Assembly: GCA_029706075.1 (NCBI GenBank) | Contig: JAINUG010000110.1 | Span: 434,001 to 498,000, forward strand | Source of the DNA: Aldrovandia affinis | Taxonomy: Eukaryota; Chordata; Actinopteri; Notacanthiformes; Halosauridae | Reading direction: 5' to 3' | Length of the DNA stretch: 64,000 bases | In this document: piece by piece, positions 1-39,868 of the stretch | Layout of the letters: each line of letters begins with the position of its first letter | Numbering within the stretch: position 1 is the stretch's first letter | Program-made: the position numbers and the translations under genes | The notes under the pieces: generated by a model | What the model saw: the letters and a program-made list of their open reading frames with translations, nothing else | Told to the model about the DNA's origin: nothing | Databases searched by the model: none

Positions 1-407
1 ATGCCAACTTCTGACCTCCTCCCCAAAGCGAGAGGCCTTCCTCCCCTCTCCCCTGCTGCCAGGGGAGTCTCCTGCAGCTGAGCGAAAAACCACACACAAC
101 TCTCACCTCGGAGCCTTAAAATGGAGAATAACACTGCTATAAGAAATCCCCCCCCCCCCACCACCCCCAAAAAAGGAACAGTCTATGAAAGAGATCATCA
201 GAGAGGTTTCATGTGCATTCTGGTGTGCTTATCTTGTTTAAATATATAAGGTTCAAAATTAAACTCTGATCAATTGTGATATTGGACACGGAGCAATACT
301 TTCTTATTTTTCATTTCATTTTTACTTGTCGCTTGATGATGATGATGATGATGTGTATCCCTTTCACGTCTCCTTAACACTTTGCGCTTTGCTGTGTGCC
401 ACTGCAG

Positions 408-27477
<27,070 letters not shown>

Positions 27478-28475
27478 ACTCATCGCTAATATCCACATCG
27501 CCTAATCTCCAGCATTTCAACTAGAAAGATGTTACTTTCGATTTATACAAGACTGGATATATCATTGTAAATAAGAAGAAATGGAGAACGGTAGTGACTA
27601 CCGAAACGAATGAGCAGTAAAATGTTTTTTTTTTAAATGTATTTTTAATGGCTGAGAAATATGTTTTGTAAATTGTGAATGTGCAATGATTGTATCACCA
27701 CAAAAGAGGGTGTCCTGAATCAGTGAGAATGTATAACTACGAAGACTGAGACTGGATGATGAAGTCCCTAAAATGAGACTGATGTTCAAAGAGATCTTTG
27801 AAATACTCCATAATGCAATATAGGATGGAGTTTTAACTGTAAATACTTTTGGGTGTATTTAACAGTACAGTGTAACACGCTTCTCGCTAAATATGGTTTG
27901 AATCAAAAATAGCTTTTGATTACTGTACAAACAACCTTGCATGATTCTGTTCAAGTTCTTTTAAAAGAGGGGAAAGGGTTAGAAGGCCTGCAGTTAATTT
28001 ATACTACTACTTTTACACATTTTTCTCTGTAAAGAAAAAATGTGTATTTTAAGAAGTGGAATTTGTGTTTGAAGTGATTTACAGAACAATTACTTGCATC
28101 CAAAACACTACTCAGATTATTATTATTTTTTTCCTCAGGGTAAAATTTCAGCTTTTTGGTTAAGATGCTTTAGAATTCCATGCTAAGATGTTCTTAAAAG
28201 AGCAATAATTGATAAATTTGCAGCCTCTTATAAGCAAAAATGCTTACAGGATGAAGACTTGGTCAAACATTTTATAATTGGATTATGGGTTTTGGTCTGT
28301 ACTACTTTAATAGGCGTTTTGCACTGAAAAATATTTAAGTTTGGCATTGTTTTCTTCAATAGATGTAATTGAGCATTACATTGTACATAAAGCACATTTT
28401 GTTAAATGAAAATGCAGTGCAATAGAAATAATGATGTTTCTGTTGCTACAAATAAAGGAGGAGGTGCTCATAAAT
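27478..28475 (+). other. exoc6 3' untranslated region
   Basis: AT-rich sequence following the TAG stop at 27475-27477. It runs to the first good polyadenylation signal, AATAAA at 28451-28456, so cleavage is expected around 28465-28480. Another AATAAA at 29015-29020 could give a longer form. Confidence 0.65.
28451..28456 (+). terminator. exoc6 poly(A) signal
   Basis: Canonical AATAAA about 970 bp after the stop codon. It is followed by a T/GT-rich stretch (AAATGTGTCTCCTG) that could serve as the downstream element. Confidence 0.6.
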
Positions 28476-29351
28476 GTGTCTCCTGAATCTTAAAAATGTA
28501 ATTTGCCTTTGTAATTGTATTTCATTTTATTGATAGCAGTCCATCATATACTGTGGGGAAAATATTTCTTTCATTTTTTTCATAAACATTTAGCATTCCA
28601 GTATGAAGTAGAGGAAAATTTACAAATGTGAGAACGTTCCTCAAGATTTGGACTGGCAGTTGTTTGTCTATGGCACTTGTCATGGCTCCCATGTTACTGA
28701 GGCATTTCCTTAATTTTGTTTTTATTTGTGTTCTACAATGAAGTGAGTTCACACCCTCAATCTACTGTGATCACATAATCCGATTGGGGTGGTCTAAGCA
28801 CTCAAATGAATGAAAGTATTTCATAACTTCCACTCATCAACTTCAGTGTACAAGCTTATGGAAGAGTGTAAATTAAATATTGTTGAACACCACCAAACTG
28901 TATGAGTATTGCTTTCTTTTTAGAATCAGCAATACATATACAGATAATGTTTGCTTTACCTGGATGTGACAATTTGTCATTTAGATGCAAGGAGATGCCA
29001 GTGTATATAATTGAAATAAATATTGATACTGCTTATTCACAGCATTTGTTATGCATGGGATCATGTTTTAAGGGTAAGGTGCTTGATGCACAGACAAATT
29101 AAGGCTCCATTGTATTTGCACATTTTAATGTTTGCTAATCATGGCAATTCTGCAGTCTAAAGACTATTTTCTGACTATATTTGCTGATATTTTCTACATG
29201 TTTTTTTGTATTTGGAGGTTATATACAGCTTTCACCTTAAAATTCTTTTTTAATTTAAATTTTGTATTGGCTCATGTAGATTAATGGCAACATTGTGATG
29301 TATTTTGTGCCACAATTATATTGATATTTGACCACATACCAACCAACAACA

Positions 29352-29603
29352 ACAAAAAAGCTCAGACAGACTGATTTACTTATGGGATATAGATTTGGGG
29401 TAAATTCCCATTCAGTTTATTCAATTCAGGAAATGAATTTAACATTTAATTAATTTTAAAATGCTCATAGAACATTGTGGGAATTGTTCAATTCAAGAAT
29501 TTAATTTCAATTCATTTCCTGAATTGACAGAATTGAAATGGAATTGACCGCTGTACTCTGTAGCCCATACGCTAATCAGTCTGAGCTTCTTTTTTTTGGT
29601 TTG
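29352..29603. mobile_element. Fold-back element (long imperfect inverted repeat)
   Basis: Two arms of about 110 bp face each other. The outer parts carry AGCTCAGAC and ACTGATT (29361-29380) against AATCAGTCTGAGCT (29575-29588). The inner parts form a perfect 19-bp match, 29421-29439 against 29509-29527. No coding capacity. The structure suits a MITE-like hairpin transposon lying between exoc6 and cyp26c1. No target duplication was resolved. Confidence 0.65.
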
Positions 29604-30826
29604 CAACATGGGACTTCCAACACTGGACTTAAGAATGTTAGAATTAAATCTGGCCATCAAATCATTGTATGTATAGACATACACGATAATATAATAGATA
29701 GTTAAACGAAATTCAAAGCTGACATTGACAGTTTCAGTCATAGTTGATTACGATTATGGAAATGAATGGCTCGATTAAAATCTACCGTTGTATTAATTAT
29801 CTTCTTCAAGAAACGGGCACTACATTTTGAGTTTCAGGTAGCTTAGCCTTTTTGATATAACTTTTTTTCTTTTTACTTTCAGCACTCAAAACTGGGAAAT
29901 TAAACTACATTTGGGTTGTTTTTTTACGTTTGAGCCAACTGGCGCGCTAATTCCTCTCGCAATGAAAAATTGGACCATGAGGCAACATACCTCCCGAGGC
30001 TGTCTGAGGGCATCAAAACAAATTTCAACAGGTGTTCTGTAGGCTCCCCGAACGATAAAGGATGCACCACACCTGGAAGCGCTCGACAATAAGGAACCAG
30101 TTTTCTCTGAGGGACTTTCAAAAATGAATGAATCACTCACCAACATCTGCGTACTCTAAATAGTTAATTCAAAACATTTGTGCGTTTGGAATTGAGAGTT
30201 GCCATGCATTCAATATAAATTTGAACATCCATTAAACGAGTGAATGTAAGCTATTAAATAAACTACATTAAACGGAAAAATGTGACAAATCGGAAAAGAT
30301 GTTTCGTTCATCGCAAGTTATGTTCATACATCTTATGCACAGGGAAAACTATTATCATAAAAGTATTTCATTTTAATATTCAACTCCAACAGTATTATCT
30401 TATGGAATTTTAAACATGTTGAAGGAACTAAAAAAAACTCCTCCTTTATTAGGTTTATGTTATGTTTACCATTATTATTGTGATTATTATACAGTTGTTG
30501 ATATTGTAATGCGATTATTATCATTATATATACGATTTTAACAAATGGCATTTAATAGCTAGCACTACGTAGGCTACATGTTTAGTAGATGAAAAAACCT
30601 TGGCGATAGGTGCCTAGGTTGAACATGGAGCCGTCTGAATGGCAGTCATTTCAACCGCACCAACGGATTTCCTTGATTGGTTACCTGTTTGCTGAATGAA
30701 TGACAATTGTCCCCTCGCGCTGTTTCACTGAACTCTCTCCCGCCTTCTCAATCTACGAATAGGGCTAGTAGCGATCACAAACTTGGCTCCAACCGTATAT
30801 CAGCCACATAAATATTCAAAGTAAAA

Positions 30827-30874
30827 TACGTCATCTGCGAAGGTGGATCATATAGAGTGCCAATATCTATAAAA
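30827..30874 (+). promoter_or_regulatory. Candidate cyp26c1 core promoter
   Basis: TATAAAA at 30868-30874, with a CRE-like TACGTCAT at 30827-30834 and an inverted CCAAT (ATTGG) at 30676-30680. It sits about 100 bp before a strong splice donor (AAG|GTAAGT, GT at 30970). Transcription would start near 30898. This is inferred from motifs; a start site nearer the coding ATG is also possible. Confidence 0.45.
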
Positions 30875-30897
30875 CGCGTTGCGAACGGAAAACATTA

Positions 30898-30969
30898 ACG
30901 GAGATCATTTTTGAAAGACACTGAGGGAGGAGTTCGCATGATCTGCGATATGGTTCAACACTTAATAAG
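30898..30969 (+). other. Candidate non-coding first exon of cyp26c1
   Basis: Lies between the TATA box at 30868 and the donor GT at 30970-30971. The only good acceptor before the coding exon is TTTCTAG ending at 31527, which would give a second 5' UTR segment, 31528-31698. An ATG at 30939 opens a 19-codon upstream ORF that crosses the predicted junction and stops at TAG 31552-31554. Confidence 0.4.
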
Positions 30970-31698
30970 GTAAGTCTGATATGTTACAATTATTACTCTT
31001 AACTATTATATTATTTCATAGTTGTATGTATAAATATGTGAAGCCAAATAATTTGTCTAGCACTGAAACGTAACTTAGACATACACGTGTAAACGGGGTA
31101 ACAACAGCAACTGATTTCGTGAATCTGTTACTATGCAATTGTTATGCAATGTCTGGTTTATTATTATGATTGATAGATTTATTAGATTACCCGTGGATTT
31201 ATTTGTGGGCAATAATAAAATAAGGTGCTTGGGATACTGCGCTTCAGGAGCTATGTACATCCTTAAATGTGAGCGCATGCAACAAGTTTAATTTGGTCCG
31301 TTTCTGCAACCAAAACTTTACTGGGAAAAAAAATATTTTATATTGGATTGCTTGACCATATAATCTATTTATTTATTTATGTGTAGCAGTAATTCTGCGT
31401 AGTTCGTGTACATATTAATGCATGTACACCATAGTCTTCTTTAAGTTGCATTAGGTTTGCAGTTTAGTAAATTAAGGTTAAGGGTTTTATAATGTCCTTA
31501 ATTGAAAAACAATAATTTTGTTTCTAGATCGCTGAAGGACGAGACAGTGGTATAGAACGTGGCCCAGAAAATGTCCACAAATGCATCTTCTGAAACATAG
31601 AGCCTCTGATATTAGCGCTCCCTGAGTCTCTTTTGTTAACTGGGTCGTATACGTAAAGTAGAAAGCATCGGAGCTCGTGCACCTCTCGGCTTTTGAAG

Positions 31699-34600
31699 AT
31701 GTCCCTGCCCGAGCTCTATCTTTTCTCCGCACTGGCCACTGCAATCGCATCTGTGTCATCTGTCCTGCTGGTACTCGCCATCTCCCGACAATTATGGGCT
31801 TTCCGGTGGTCCATAACACGGGATAGAGACAGCAAACTACCTCTTCCTAATGGGTCCATGGGCTGGCCACTCATTGGAGAAACGTTCCACTGGCTGTTTC
31901 AGGTAAAGTTATACATTATTTACATTTTACACAATCCGCTTATTCTGGATGCCATCCGGTTGTGCGCAATTGCGCATTGTTTTTCTCAAATAAATTACAG
32001 CAAACTTGTTTTAAAAAAAATCTTTTTTGAATATTGTGTTATGAACTTTACAAGAACAAAAATAGGATATGGGGTAAATGGGGAAAAGGCCACCCAAAAC
32101 TGAACAACCCACCATATTTCTTTGTCGGTTTTCTGTTGTTTCACTTGTATGGAAAACACATCCTGTATTCGTCGGTTAATTGTTATGAATACATACGATT
32201 TTCCTGCACACCAGAAGCACATAGAGTATGGTGCCCCAGGGACGAATCAATTTCCTTTACTAGGTTTGAATGGTATCAACATTTTCTGAATTGTCCAAAA
32301 CATCAATGTAATCTATCTTTAACCACACTGTATTTTCGTGACAGGGGTCTAGCTTCCACGTCTCCCGGAGGGAAAAATACGGAAACGTATTTAAAACCCA
32401 CCTTCTAGGGAAACCCGTTATCCGTGTGACAGGAGCAGAGAATATCCGTAAAATCCTGCTTGGAGAACACAGTTTGGTTTGCACTCAGTGGCCCCAGAGC
32501 ACGCGGATCATCCTGGGACCAAACACTCTGGTGAACTCCATTGGAGACCTTCATAAGCAAAAAAGAAAAGTAAGGTGGAAAAAAATATTCCTTGGAAATA
32601 ATCAGACATACGATTCTGGTGTATAATAAGGTTTCTTCTCGGTGTTTTCCTATCTATTTTACAGAGGGTTCGTATTTTGGTGACAATTACATAAATTACT
32701 ATGGTAAATCTTGATCAGGACGTATCAGATGTGTATTTTAAGTCTGGAGAGTAAATGGACGCGTTTTGGGATGATAAAAGAACGCTCGTGACTTATACGG
32801 AAAGGTATTAATTTAAATGCTATGAGTAATGCTTTGAACTGAATTTCTCGTGCCGTCTGCTAATTTTTTCCTTGTTCTTTCACTTGTTTAAAGATCTTGT
32901 CAAAGGTGTTCAGCCGCGGGGCACTGGAGATGTACATCCCCCGTTTGCAGGATGTTGTGAGGTCTGAAATTGCCAAGTGGTGTTCAGGGCCTGGTTCTGT
33001 GAACGTGTTCAGCGCAGCCAAAGCGCTCACTTTCCGCATCGCTGTGCGGGTACTCTTGGGACTGAGAATGGGGGACTCTGACGTGGAGTATCTCTCCAAA
33101 ATATTCGAGCAGCTTATTAACAACCTCTTCTCGCTGCCGATTGATGTGTCGTTCAGTGGACTCCGTAAGGTGAGTGAAACTATTATTAATATTATTATTA
33201 TTAGCAGTAGTACTGGTAGTCGTAGTAGTAATATTGATGGTAGTAGTATTATAGGCTACTGAATTTACGAAGGACAATGCCACTAACTTTATTTACTCCA
33301 TGTAATCCAACATGACCATTTTACACTGTTGAAATGAAATACTTTTAAACGTGGGTTTCCTGTGCATTTCAAATGCATTTATATGATGCCTTTTTTTAAA
33401 TCCACAGGGTATAAAGGCCCGCGAGGAACTTCACGCATTTATGGAAAAAGTCATCGAAGAGAAACTACAGAACCAACGGTCCGAGGGCCACGATGCATTT
33501 GACTACATACTGAGCAGTGCCAAGGAAAATGGCCATACTTTAACTGTTCAGGAACTTAAGGTAAAACATATGTTCGTTAAATAGGCTATGGTCTCTTGCT
33601 AATGTGGTTCGGGCAGCTGGAGCGTGACACTAAACTCACGCATTAAGTCATTACGCTTAATAAAATGTATGCTAGAAGGTTGGACATTGAGCTAAATTTA
33701 ATAGGAAATACTGAAGGTAAGAACAACTCGACCATCACTTTCATTTAAAAAGGATATTAACCGCATTCTGACACTATATGACAGACAAAAATAATCTAAG
33801 GACAGCGTTGCAAATAGTGATGTCCCTTAAACGCAGAATATAAAATAGATTCCGCACACTGTCGTCATGTTCAATTTGCGGGTATTTCTTAAATAATACC
33901 ATAAGAAAACAGAACTTCAGTCTTAGTTGACCAGTTCCTAGTACCTCTCTCCATTGAGACGATATATACCTATAACCGGATTATAGGATTTCTGCGGTAA
34001 ACTAATTATGTCATCTCTTCATATTACAGGAGGCTGCGGTGGAGCTAATCTTCGCTGCTCACTCAACCACTGCCAGCGCCTCCACCTCTCTCATCCTCCA
34101 GCTGCTGAAACATCCGTCTGTAGTTGAGAAAGCCAGGCACGAACTAGAGGCACATGGAATAAACGGCGTCTCAAACTTTGGCAGTCACTCACTTCTCAAC
34201 GAATGGGACGTGGAGGGACAGGCCATTCCATCAGAGTATGAGGCGACAGAAAAAGGCGGCAACGAAAGCTACTGCCTTCCAACAGAGACTACCTGTCCGT
34301 TATTTAGCACTGGGACACATTACTGTGAACCCGCGGAGCAGAGCGCTGAACAATACCGACATTCTAGTCTCAATCGTCCTTATCTGAGTTTGAAGAAATT
34401 GAACCGGCTGCGTTACCTGGACTGCATTATCAAGGAAGTGCTCAGGTTTCTGCCCCCGGTGTCCGGAGGTTACAGGACAGCGCTACAGACCTTTGAATTA
34501 GACGTAAGTATGGCCACACCAAGTGCTGCGTCTTTACGCACAAGTGGCGTATTTTTCGCGGCTAAATCCCTTGTACAATCTACATTCATACAATATAGCC

Positions 34601-36016
34601 ATATACAAGTCGCATGGGATATATTATCCTTGTATAAACAACTTTATAAATGCAGGCAGGCAATTTGATGGGTTTCCGAAACAGCCATATCATTTAAAAA
34701 TAAACAAAGTAGGCTAATTACAGTCCACCCGAAAGTAATGAGGCGAGCGAAGTTTTCTAACCATTACTGTATCCGCTTCTTTCATGCGTAAGAGCCCATA
34801 CACACATTTATTATTTTCACCAAGAGATAGGATAAAGCAAGATCATACACAGCATATAATAAAAACAGCTAATTTAACCTTCCTCGGGAAATTAAGAGAA
34901 TATAGGCCAGAGAACTACGATTTACCGATGGGCTACACCCACAGCTTTGAAACGCCACATGGTAAACTGGCCAAGATGAATCAGGACTATAATCTAGGTT
35001 TTTTTTTACCGCATAGAATTTTTCTTTTCAAACATCTGAATATTCTATCACCTTTATGATCTCCCACGTCTGCTCCCCTGTAACGTTTATATTCATTGTG
35101 AGGATTGGCTAGATACTATTAAGCGTTTGCTTAACCTTCATCAATAAGTAATTCCTTACGATTCAGCTAGGCCTGTGTTTTATGTATTACTGTGCAGTGC
35201 GCTTGGATATAGGGACACAAAAGTACAATTTCATTTTGTGTAGGAGTTGGGGCATTTTGCCTCAATGTCGCCCCCTATTGAAGAAAATGCTTTCCACTGT
35301 GTGACTGAGTTGACAGCACAGGTGGAATTTAACGGTGACTTTAATCAAAATCTGATCGCTCTAATAAAAATAAAAACAATATTTGGCATATACTTCAAGA
35401 ATAAGTATATATGATGTTCATCTCATTGTTTTAATGTAATTCCGTCACCTATCCCAGAAGTATTTATTAGGTGATGAGAATATAATAAAAGTATTATATT
35501 GGCAATCAACACCACCACCATTACATGATTACTATTAGTAGTAGAATTAGTAGCAGTGGTTGTGCAAGTAGTTGTAGTGTAGCATTTATGAAACAATACA
35601 GGGTCTATTACTAACTCATATCTTTTGCTTATTTAAAGGGTTATCAGATTCCAAAAGGATGGAGTGTCATGTACAGCATCCGGGACACCCACGAGACAGC
35701 TGCGGTTTATCAGAGCCCAGAATTATTTGACCCAGAACGCTTTGGAATCGAGCGAGATGAAAGCAAGACTGGACGCTTTAATTACGTCCCATTCGGTGGT
35801 GGTATAAGGAGCTGCATTGGAAGGGAACTGGCGCAAATCATATTAAAAACTCTGGCCATTGAATTACTCAGTACTGCTGAATGGAGGCTGGCCACGCAAA
35901 CCTTTCCCAAGATGCAGACTGTGCCAATTGTCCACCCAGTTAATGGACTACATGTTTATTTTGATTTTGTGAACTCGGGAAAGAAACGACCAGAAACTCA
36001 GTCTGAGTGTATCTAA
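31699..36016 (+). CDS. cyp26c1: Cytochrome P450 26C1, retinoic acid hydroxylase
   Basis: Six coding exons: 31699-31902, 32345-32569, 32894-33169, 33408-33560, 34030-34503 and 35639-36016 (TAA). Together they give 1710 nt, 569 aa, all junctions GT-AG and in phase. An N-terminal membrane anchor spans residues ~8-29. The I-helix motif is AAHSTT (295-300), the K-helix ExxR is EVLR (422-425), and the haem loop is [10 protein letters not shown] (496-505) with the cysteine ligand at Cys503. The family oxidises all-trans and 9-cis retinoic acid at the ER membrane and so removes the signal. The I-helix lacks the usual acidic-Thr pair seen in Cyp26a1 (HETT), which as I recall is normal for CYP26C1. The protein is longer than the ~522 aa human enzyme because of a long loop in exon 5 (residues about 330-405). 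The start ATG has A at -3. It precedes cyp26a1 in tandem, as in other vertebrates. Confidence 0.96.
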
Positions 36017-36489
36017 TGTTATTTATGTACACTTTACACATCAATGAGCAATCTTCAGAGATTATGTGCTAATGTACCCTTTACAATTCTCAGGTCGACT
36101 GAAAGGAATTCCACACTCGTGTTGTTTGCCACTAAGTTTTCTTTGAAAATGAACAAACGAGGATATTCCAATGTAAAGAAATGCTGCTTCAATCCAGTCT
36201 CTGAGTTTGACCGATGGCTGCATGCAGTCGCACTTAACTTACTTGGTTACACGTTACATACTAATGCTCTGTAAATATGTATAGATACACGAGGAAAGGT
36301 GTTTGTGTGTCTCTGACCTATAAAGAATATATAAAACAATGTCATCATTGTTTGAAAATGAAGTAATGTGACATATAGTCAAAGATACAGTATATTCATC
36401 CTAAAGTAAAAATGTTTTCTTAAATTTAATATTTATGCCTAATGTCAATTATGAAATGTACCTTAAAAAGCAAAGGAACAATATTCAGA

Positions 36490-36495
36490 AATAAA
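36490..36495 (+). terminator. cyp26c1 poly(A) signal
   Basis: AATAAA 474 bp after the TAA stop, followed by a T/GT-rich stretch (TTGTGTTTTTGG). A second AATAAA at 37601-37606 could serve a longer transcript. Confidence 0.5.
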
Positions 36496-38004
36496 CTAGT
36501 TGTGTTTTTGGTATGACATAAAAATGTGAAACTGAGAATAATCTCTTGATTGCATAGGGTAAAATGATAGTACAGTACTAAGAGGCACAGAACTCTGCTG
36601 AGCTCGAAGGCAATAGACGGAACACAGAATAGCAGTACTCAGAGTCAAGCAATGCATTTGACCAAGCAGTGCTGCCTGAGAAAGACCAGTTTTGTCTAAA
36701 TGTGTTGCTTGCACCTGAGTGCAGGTCCTGCTGTACTGTGTTTTGTCTAATACATTAGAGCGGTTCAGTCTTTTCTAACCCTGTGCCTCTTTGTTTTGTA
36801 TTAAATATCCCCCAGCAATCAAGAGACTATTCTCCATACTTAATTTTTATGGTAAATTGGCTTATTTGGCAGTTATTTCTCACCCCATTTCCTTGGGTTT
36901 GTTATGATGCATAGAAGAAAATGGAAACCTTTGAGAGCCGTTTAATCAAAGCGTAAAGATTGGATTAATGCCCAAATATGTGATAAACTGTTACTCTTTA
37001 CGTTACACAGATATGTAATGTAACTGTTTATTTCAGCTTTAGATTAAACTAAAGGTGTGAGCTAGGACAGAAGTAGCACTGCCTGAAGGTCAACAGAAAG
37101 CCAAGACCTACAACTTTGTATTTGTACTGAATCAACCACTCAAAACAGCACAGCACTAAGAAAACCTACCTGGCCAGATTATGTATGGTTCATCATTGAT
37201 CATGAGATGATTCTGAGATGCACTGATAATGAATGTCAAATGTGAAGCATCATGTTTTATGCTCTGTGAAATCACAAAGTGGGCTACGGATGATATAGGG
37301 TAAACGGAAGGAGAAACATGAGCCTTATAGCACTTTTTACGTTTAATTGTCTCATAAACATAGATTGTTAGACTTGTTTTCCAATGCATTGTTTTTAGGG
37401 ATTTGAGCTAAGTGTGTGAATTCAGTGGATTTAAAATGCCCTCCCCCACCACAACCATCAACTGTCCCAACTATTGCTGTCCCTGTGCAATGTACAATAC
37501 ATGTGTATTGCAGGGACAGTGTAACTGTGTCCTTATTCCACATTGAAATGCTTGTCTGGCATTGTATTAAATGTACCCTTACATACTAGTAGACCTGCTG
37601 AATAAATATGAATGTTATCTGAAAATGTGTTCTCTGTAACTAAGGCTTAGTCAAATTGATATAGTTATTTATAGAATCAAACTCACAGCTTGGACGAGTC
37701 ATTACAGAGAGTTAACTATGGTTTATGGAATTCATAGCCAACAGTAGTGTTTTTATTATTCCTTATTGAGTTCTGAGGGATGTGCTGTGCTGTTCATTCA
37801 TTGGCAGTGCCAAAGCAAGCTCATATTTGAGGGGGGTGGTTACTTTTTTGAATGAAAAATAATACTAAAATTCCTAAATTATAAATGAACCTGGTTCTTG
37901 TCTTATTGAGGCTGTTGAATGATAAAACAAATGCAGCAGAAACAGTGTCAAAATTTCACTAAAGTGTATGGATACAATATCAATAAACATATTAGGTTAA
38001 TCAA

Positions 38005-38190
38005 TATGGTGTAGTAGTTAAGGAACTGGGCTTAGAGCCAAAACGTTGCAGGATTGATTCTCAGATGTGGCACTGCTGTTGTTTTACCTTCAAGCAAGGT
38101 ACCCTGAATTGCCTTGGTAAATATCCAGCTGTACAAATAGATGTATAAAACGTAAATAATGTATGTTGCACTGGATAGGGGCTCACCAAA
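38005..38190 (+). mobile_element. tRNA-derived SINE, family 2 (L2-tail type)
   Basis: A tRNA-like head with A-box TGGTGTAGTAGTT (38007) and a degraded B-box GGATTGATTCT (38051) is followed by a body shared with the 47785-47986 copy: GGCACTGCTGTTG, then AAATATCCAGCTGTA. The 3' end is eroded (TTGCACTGGATAGGGG). Confidence 0.8.
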
Positions 38191-38655
38191 AAAGTATTCA
38201 TAGGTTTAAAGCGTGAATCACTGGAATTGTGGGTGCCAAAAAAGAGCAAAAGTCAAAAGAACACAGTTTTCAGAGGGACAGTGTTAATAGTGGAGACATT
38301 ATGATAATTTCATTATCATGAGTAAGAGTGGAACTAATGCAACACTTTTCTTTCATTGCCAACATTTATTTGGAAATTGCTTTAAACCTATATTATTCCA
38401 AGGTTTTAGATCAAACAAATATTTTATTTGAACATAGCCAAAGGGAAAAAATGGTCTACTCTCAGTGATGATGCATACATATTATAATTATATCGTATAT
38501 CCGTTTTATGGCGCTTTTTTTATTGTACCCAAAATTAACATTGGAGTACAACATACACCTGAGAAATCACCACGCGAGCTCCGCTAATGTTACTTCCCAA
38601 GAGCCAACGAGAGGAAACCTGTAAAAGGTTACACCTTAAGAGACGGCTGACAGGA

Positions 38656-38672
38656 TGACCTTTTAGTGAACC
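38656..38672 (-). promoter_or_regulatory. DR5 retinoic acid response element candidate (most distal)
   Basis: TGACCT TTTAG TGAACC; on the minus strand GGTTCA-5-AGGTCA. Both halves fit RGKTCA. About 2.65 kb upstream of the predicted cyp26a1 start site. Confidence 0.55.
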
Positions 38673-39263
38673 ATTAAACGGTGCCCTCCTGACCCGCTCC
38701 TGATGTGGCAGTTAACTCTGCATAAACGTCATGTGAGCGCACAAATCAAACACTTTAGTGTTATAATCGAACCACGCGGTGAGATTCACAGCGCCAAATG
38801 GTTTGGCCAGAAACTACGTTTAAAGCACTGATCATGAAAAACAATAGTCAAAAAAATGGCTAGGCTATATTCTGGGCATGGAAATAGGAAACAGTTTACA
38901 CGCTTCTTAATTAATTTCACTAAAACGAAATGCACAAAATATCTGAAGAGAGTTTAGTCTGGCCAGATTCTGATCAGAACCGTGAAAAAGTCCGTTTCCA
39001 TAGTTCCAATTAAAACTTTCTTTACAAACAAGTGAAAAGGCTGTCTATCTCGTGACCCAGTTACACGATTACTGTAAGTGGTTTTAATTATCCCCTTTAT
39101 TTGATTTTTGTGATTGACAGTCAGAGAATAGATCACTGTGTGGATAATAAAGCTTCCCTGCCATAATTACTGGCGCTCGGGCTGCCGTATCTCGTTATTT
39201 GATGGACAGTGAACTTGGCGAGGTTTACACCAGAGTTCACAGAGATGTCAGGGTCCGTGTTGT

Positions 39264-39280
39264 AGGTCACACGCAGGTCA
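39264..39280 (+). promoter_or_regulatory. Perfect DR5 retinoic acid response element (distal)
   Basis: AGGTCA CACGC AGGTCA, two ideal half-sites with a 5-bp spacer, about 2.05 kb upstream of the cyp26a1 start site. This position agrees with the distal RARE (R2) described for vertebrate CYP26A1. An imperfect DR5 (AGTTCA CAGAG ATGTCA, 39234-39250) and a lone TGAACT half-site (39210-39215) lie within 55 bp upstream. Confidence 0.75.
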
Positions 39281-39830
39281 TCGCTTGGGAATGAGAGAGA
39301 ACCCTGGGGGCATCGCAGAGTTCTCCGGCGCTAATCGCTGACAGTACTCCCCGACGCAGAAAGCATCACACACACACATGGCTTTTAAAAGTCTGCGGAT
39401 ATAAAAGCGTTTACGCACCGAACATCTTGAGTAGCCATTTAGGTCACACAGAGACGAACATCGCGTGGCCTGTTTAACGTTCAACTTTTCAACATTAGAC
39501 AAGTGGGCTACTCTACATCTATGTTACATAATCAAAACGTGGGAAACGAGGCCAAATTAGCTAGGTTAACTAGAAATGCGCTATGAATCTAACGAGCTTC
39601 TGCACCGGATCAAAGATAAATGATCTCCCGGTTAAAAGTTGGCTATATGGGCCATCATTAACAAAAAAGTAACAGCTGAATGATCACCACAAACCACAGT
39701 TTATCTGAGACGGATTTGTCTTATTTGGTTATTTAACTCATATATTAACAAATTAATCTTACTGTTGTAGTAATAAAATTTTTTTATATGCGAAACATAA
39801 TGGTAATATTTTGTTCGTTATAGGACAATT

Positions 39831-39832
39831 GT

Positions 39833-39865
<33 letters not shown>

Positions 39866-39868
39866 ATG
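39831..39868. repeat. (TA)n/(TG)n microsatellite
   Basis: TATATATA passes directly into TGTGTGTG, about 38 bp in total, upstream of cyp26a1. Confidence 0.9.
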
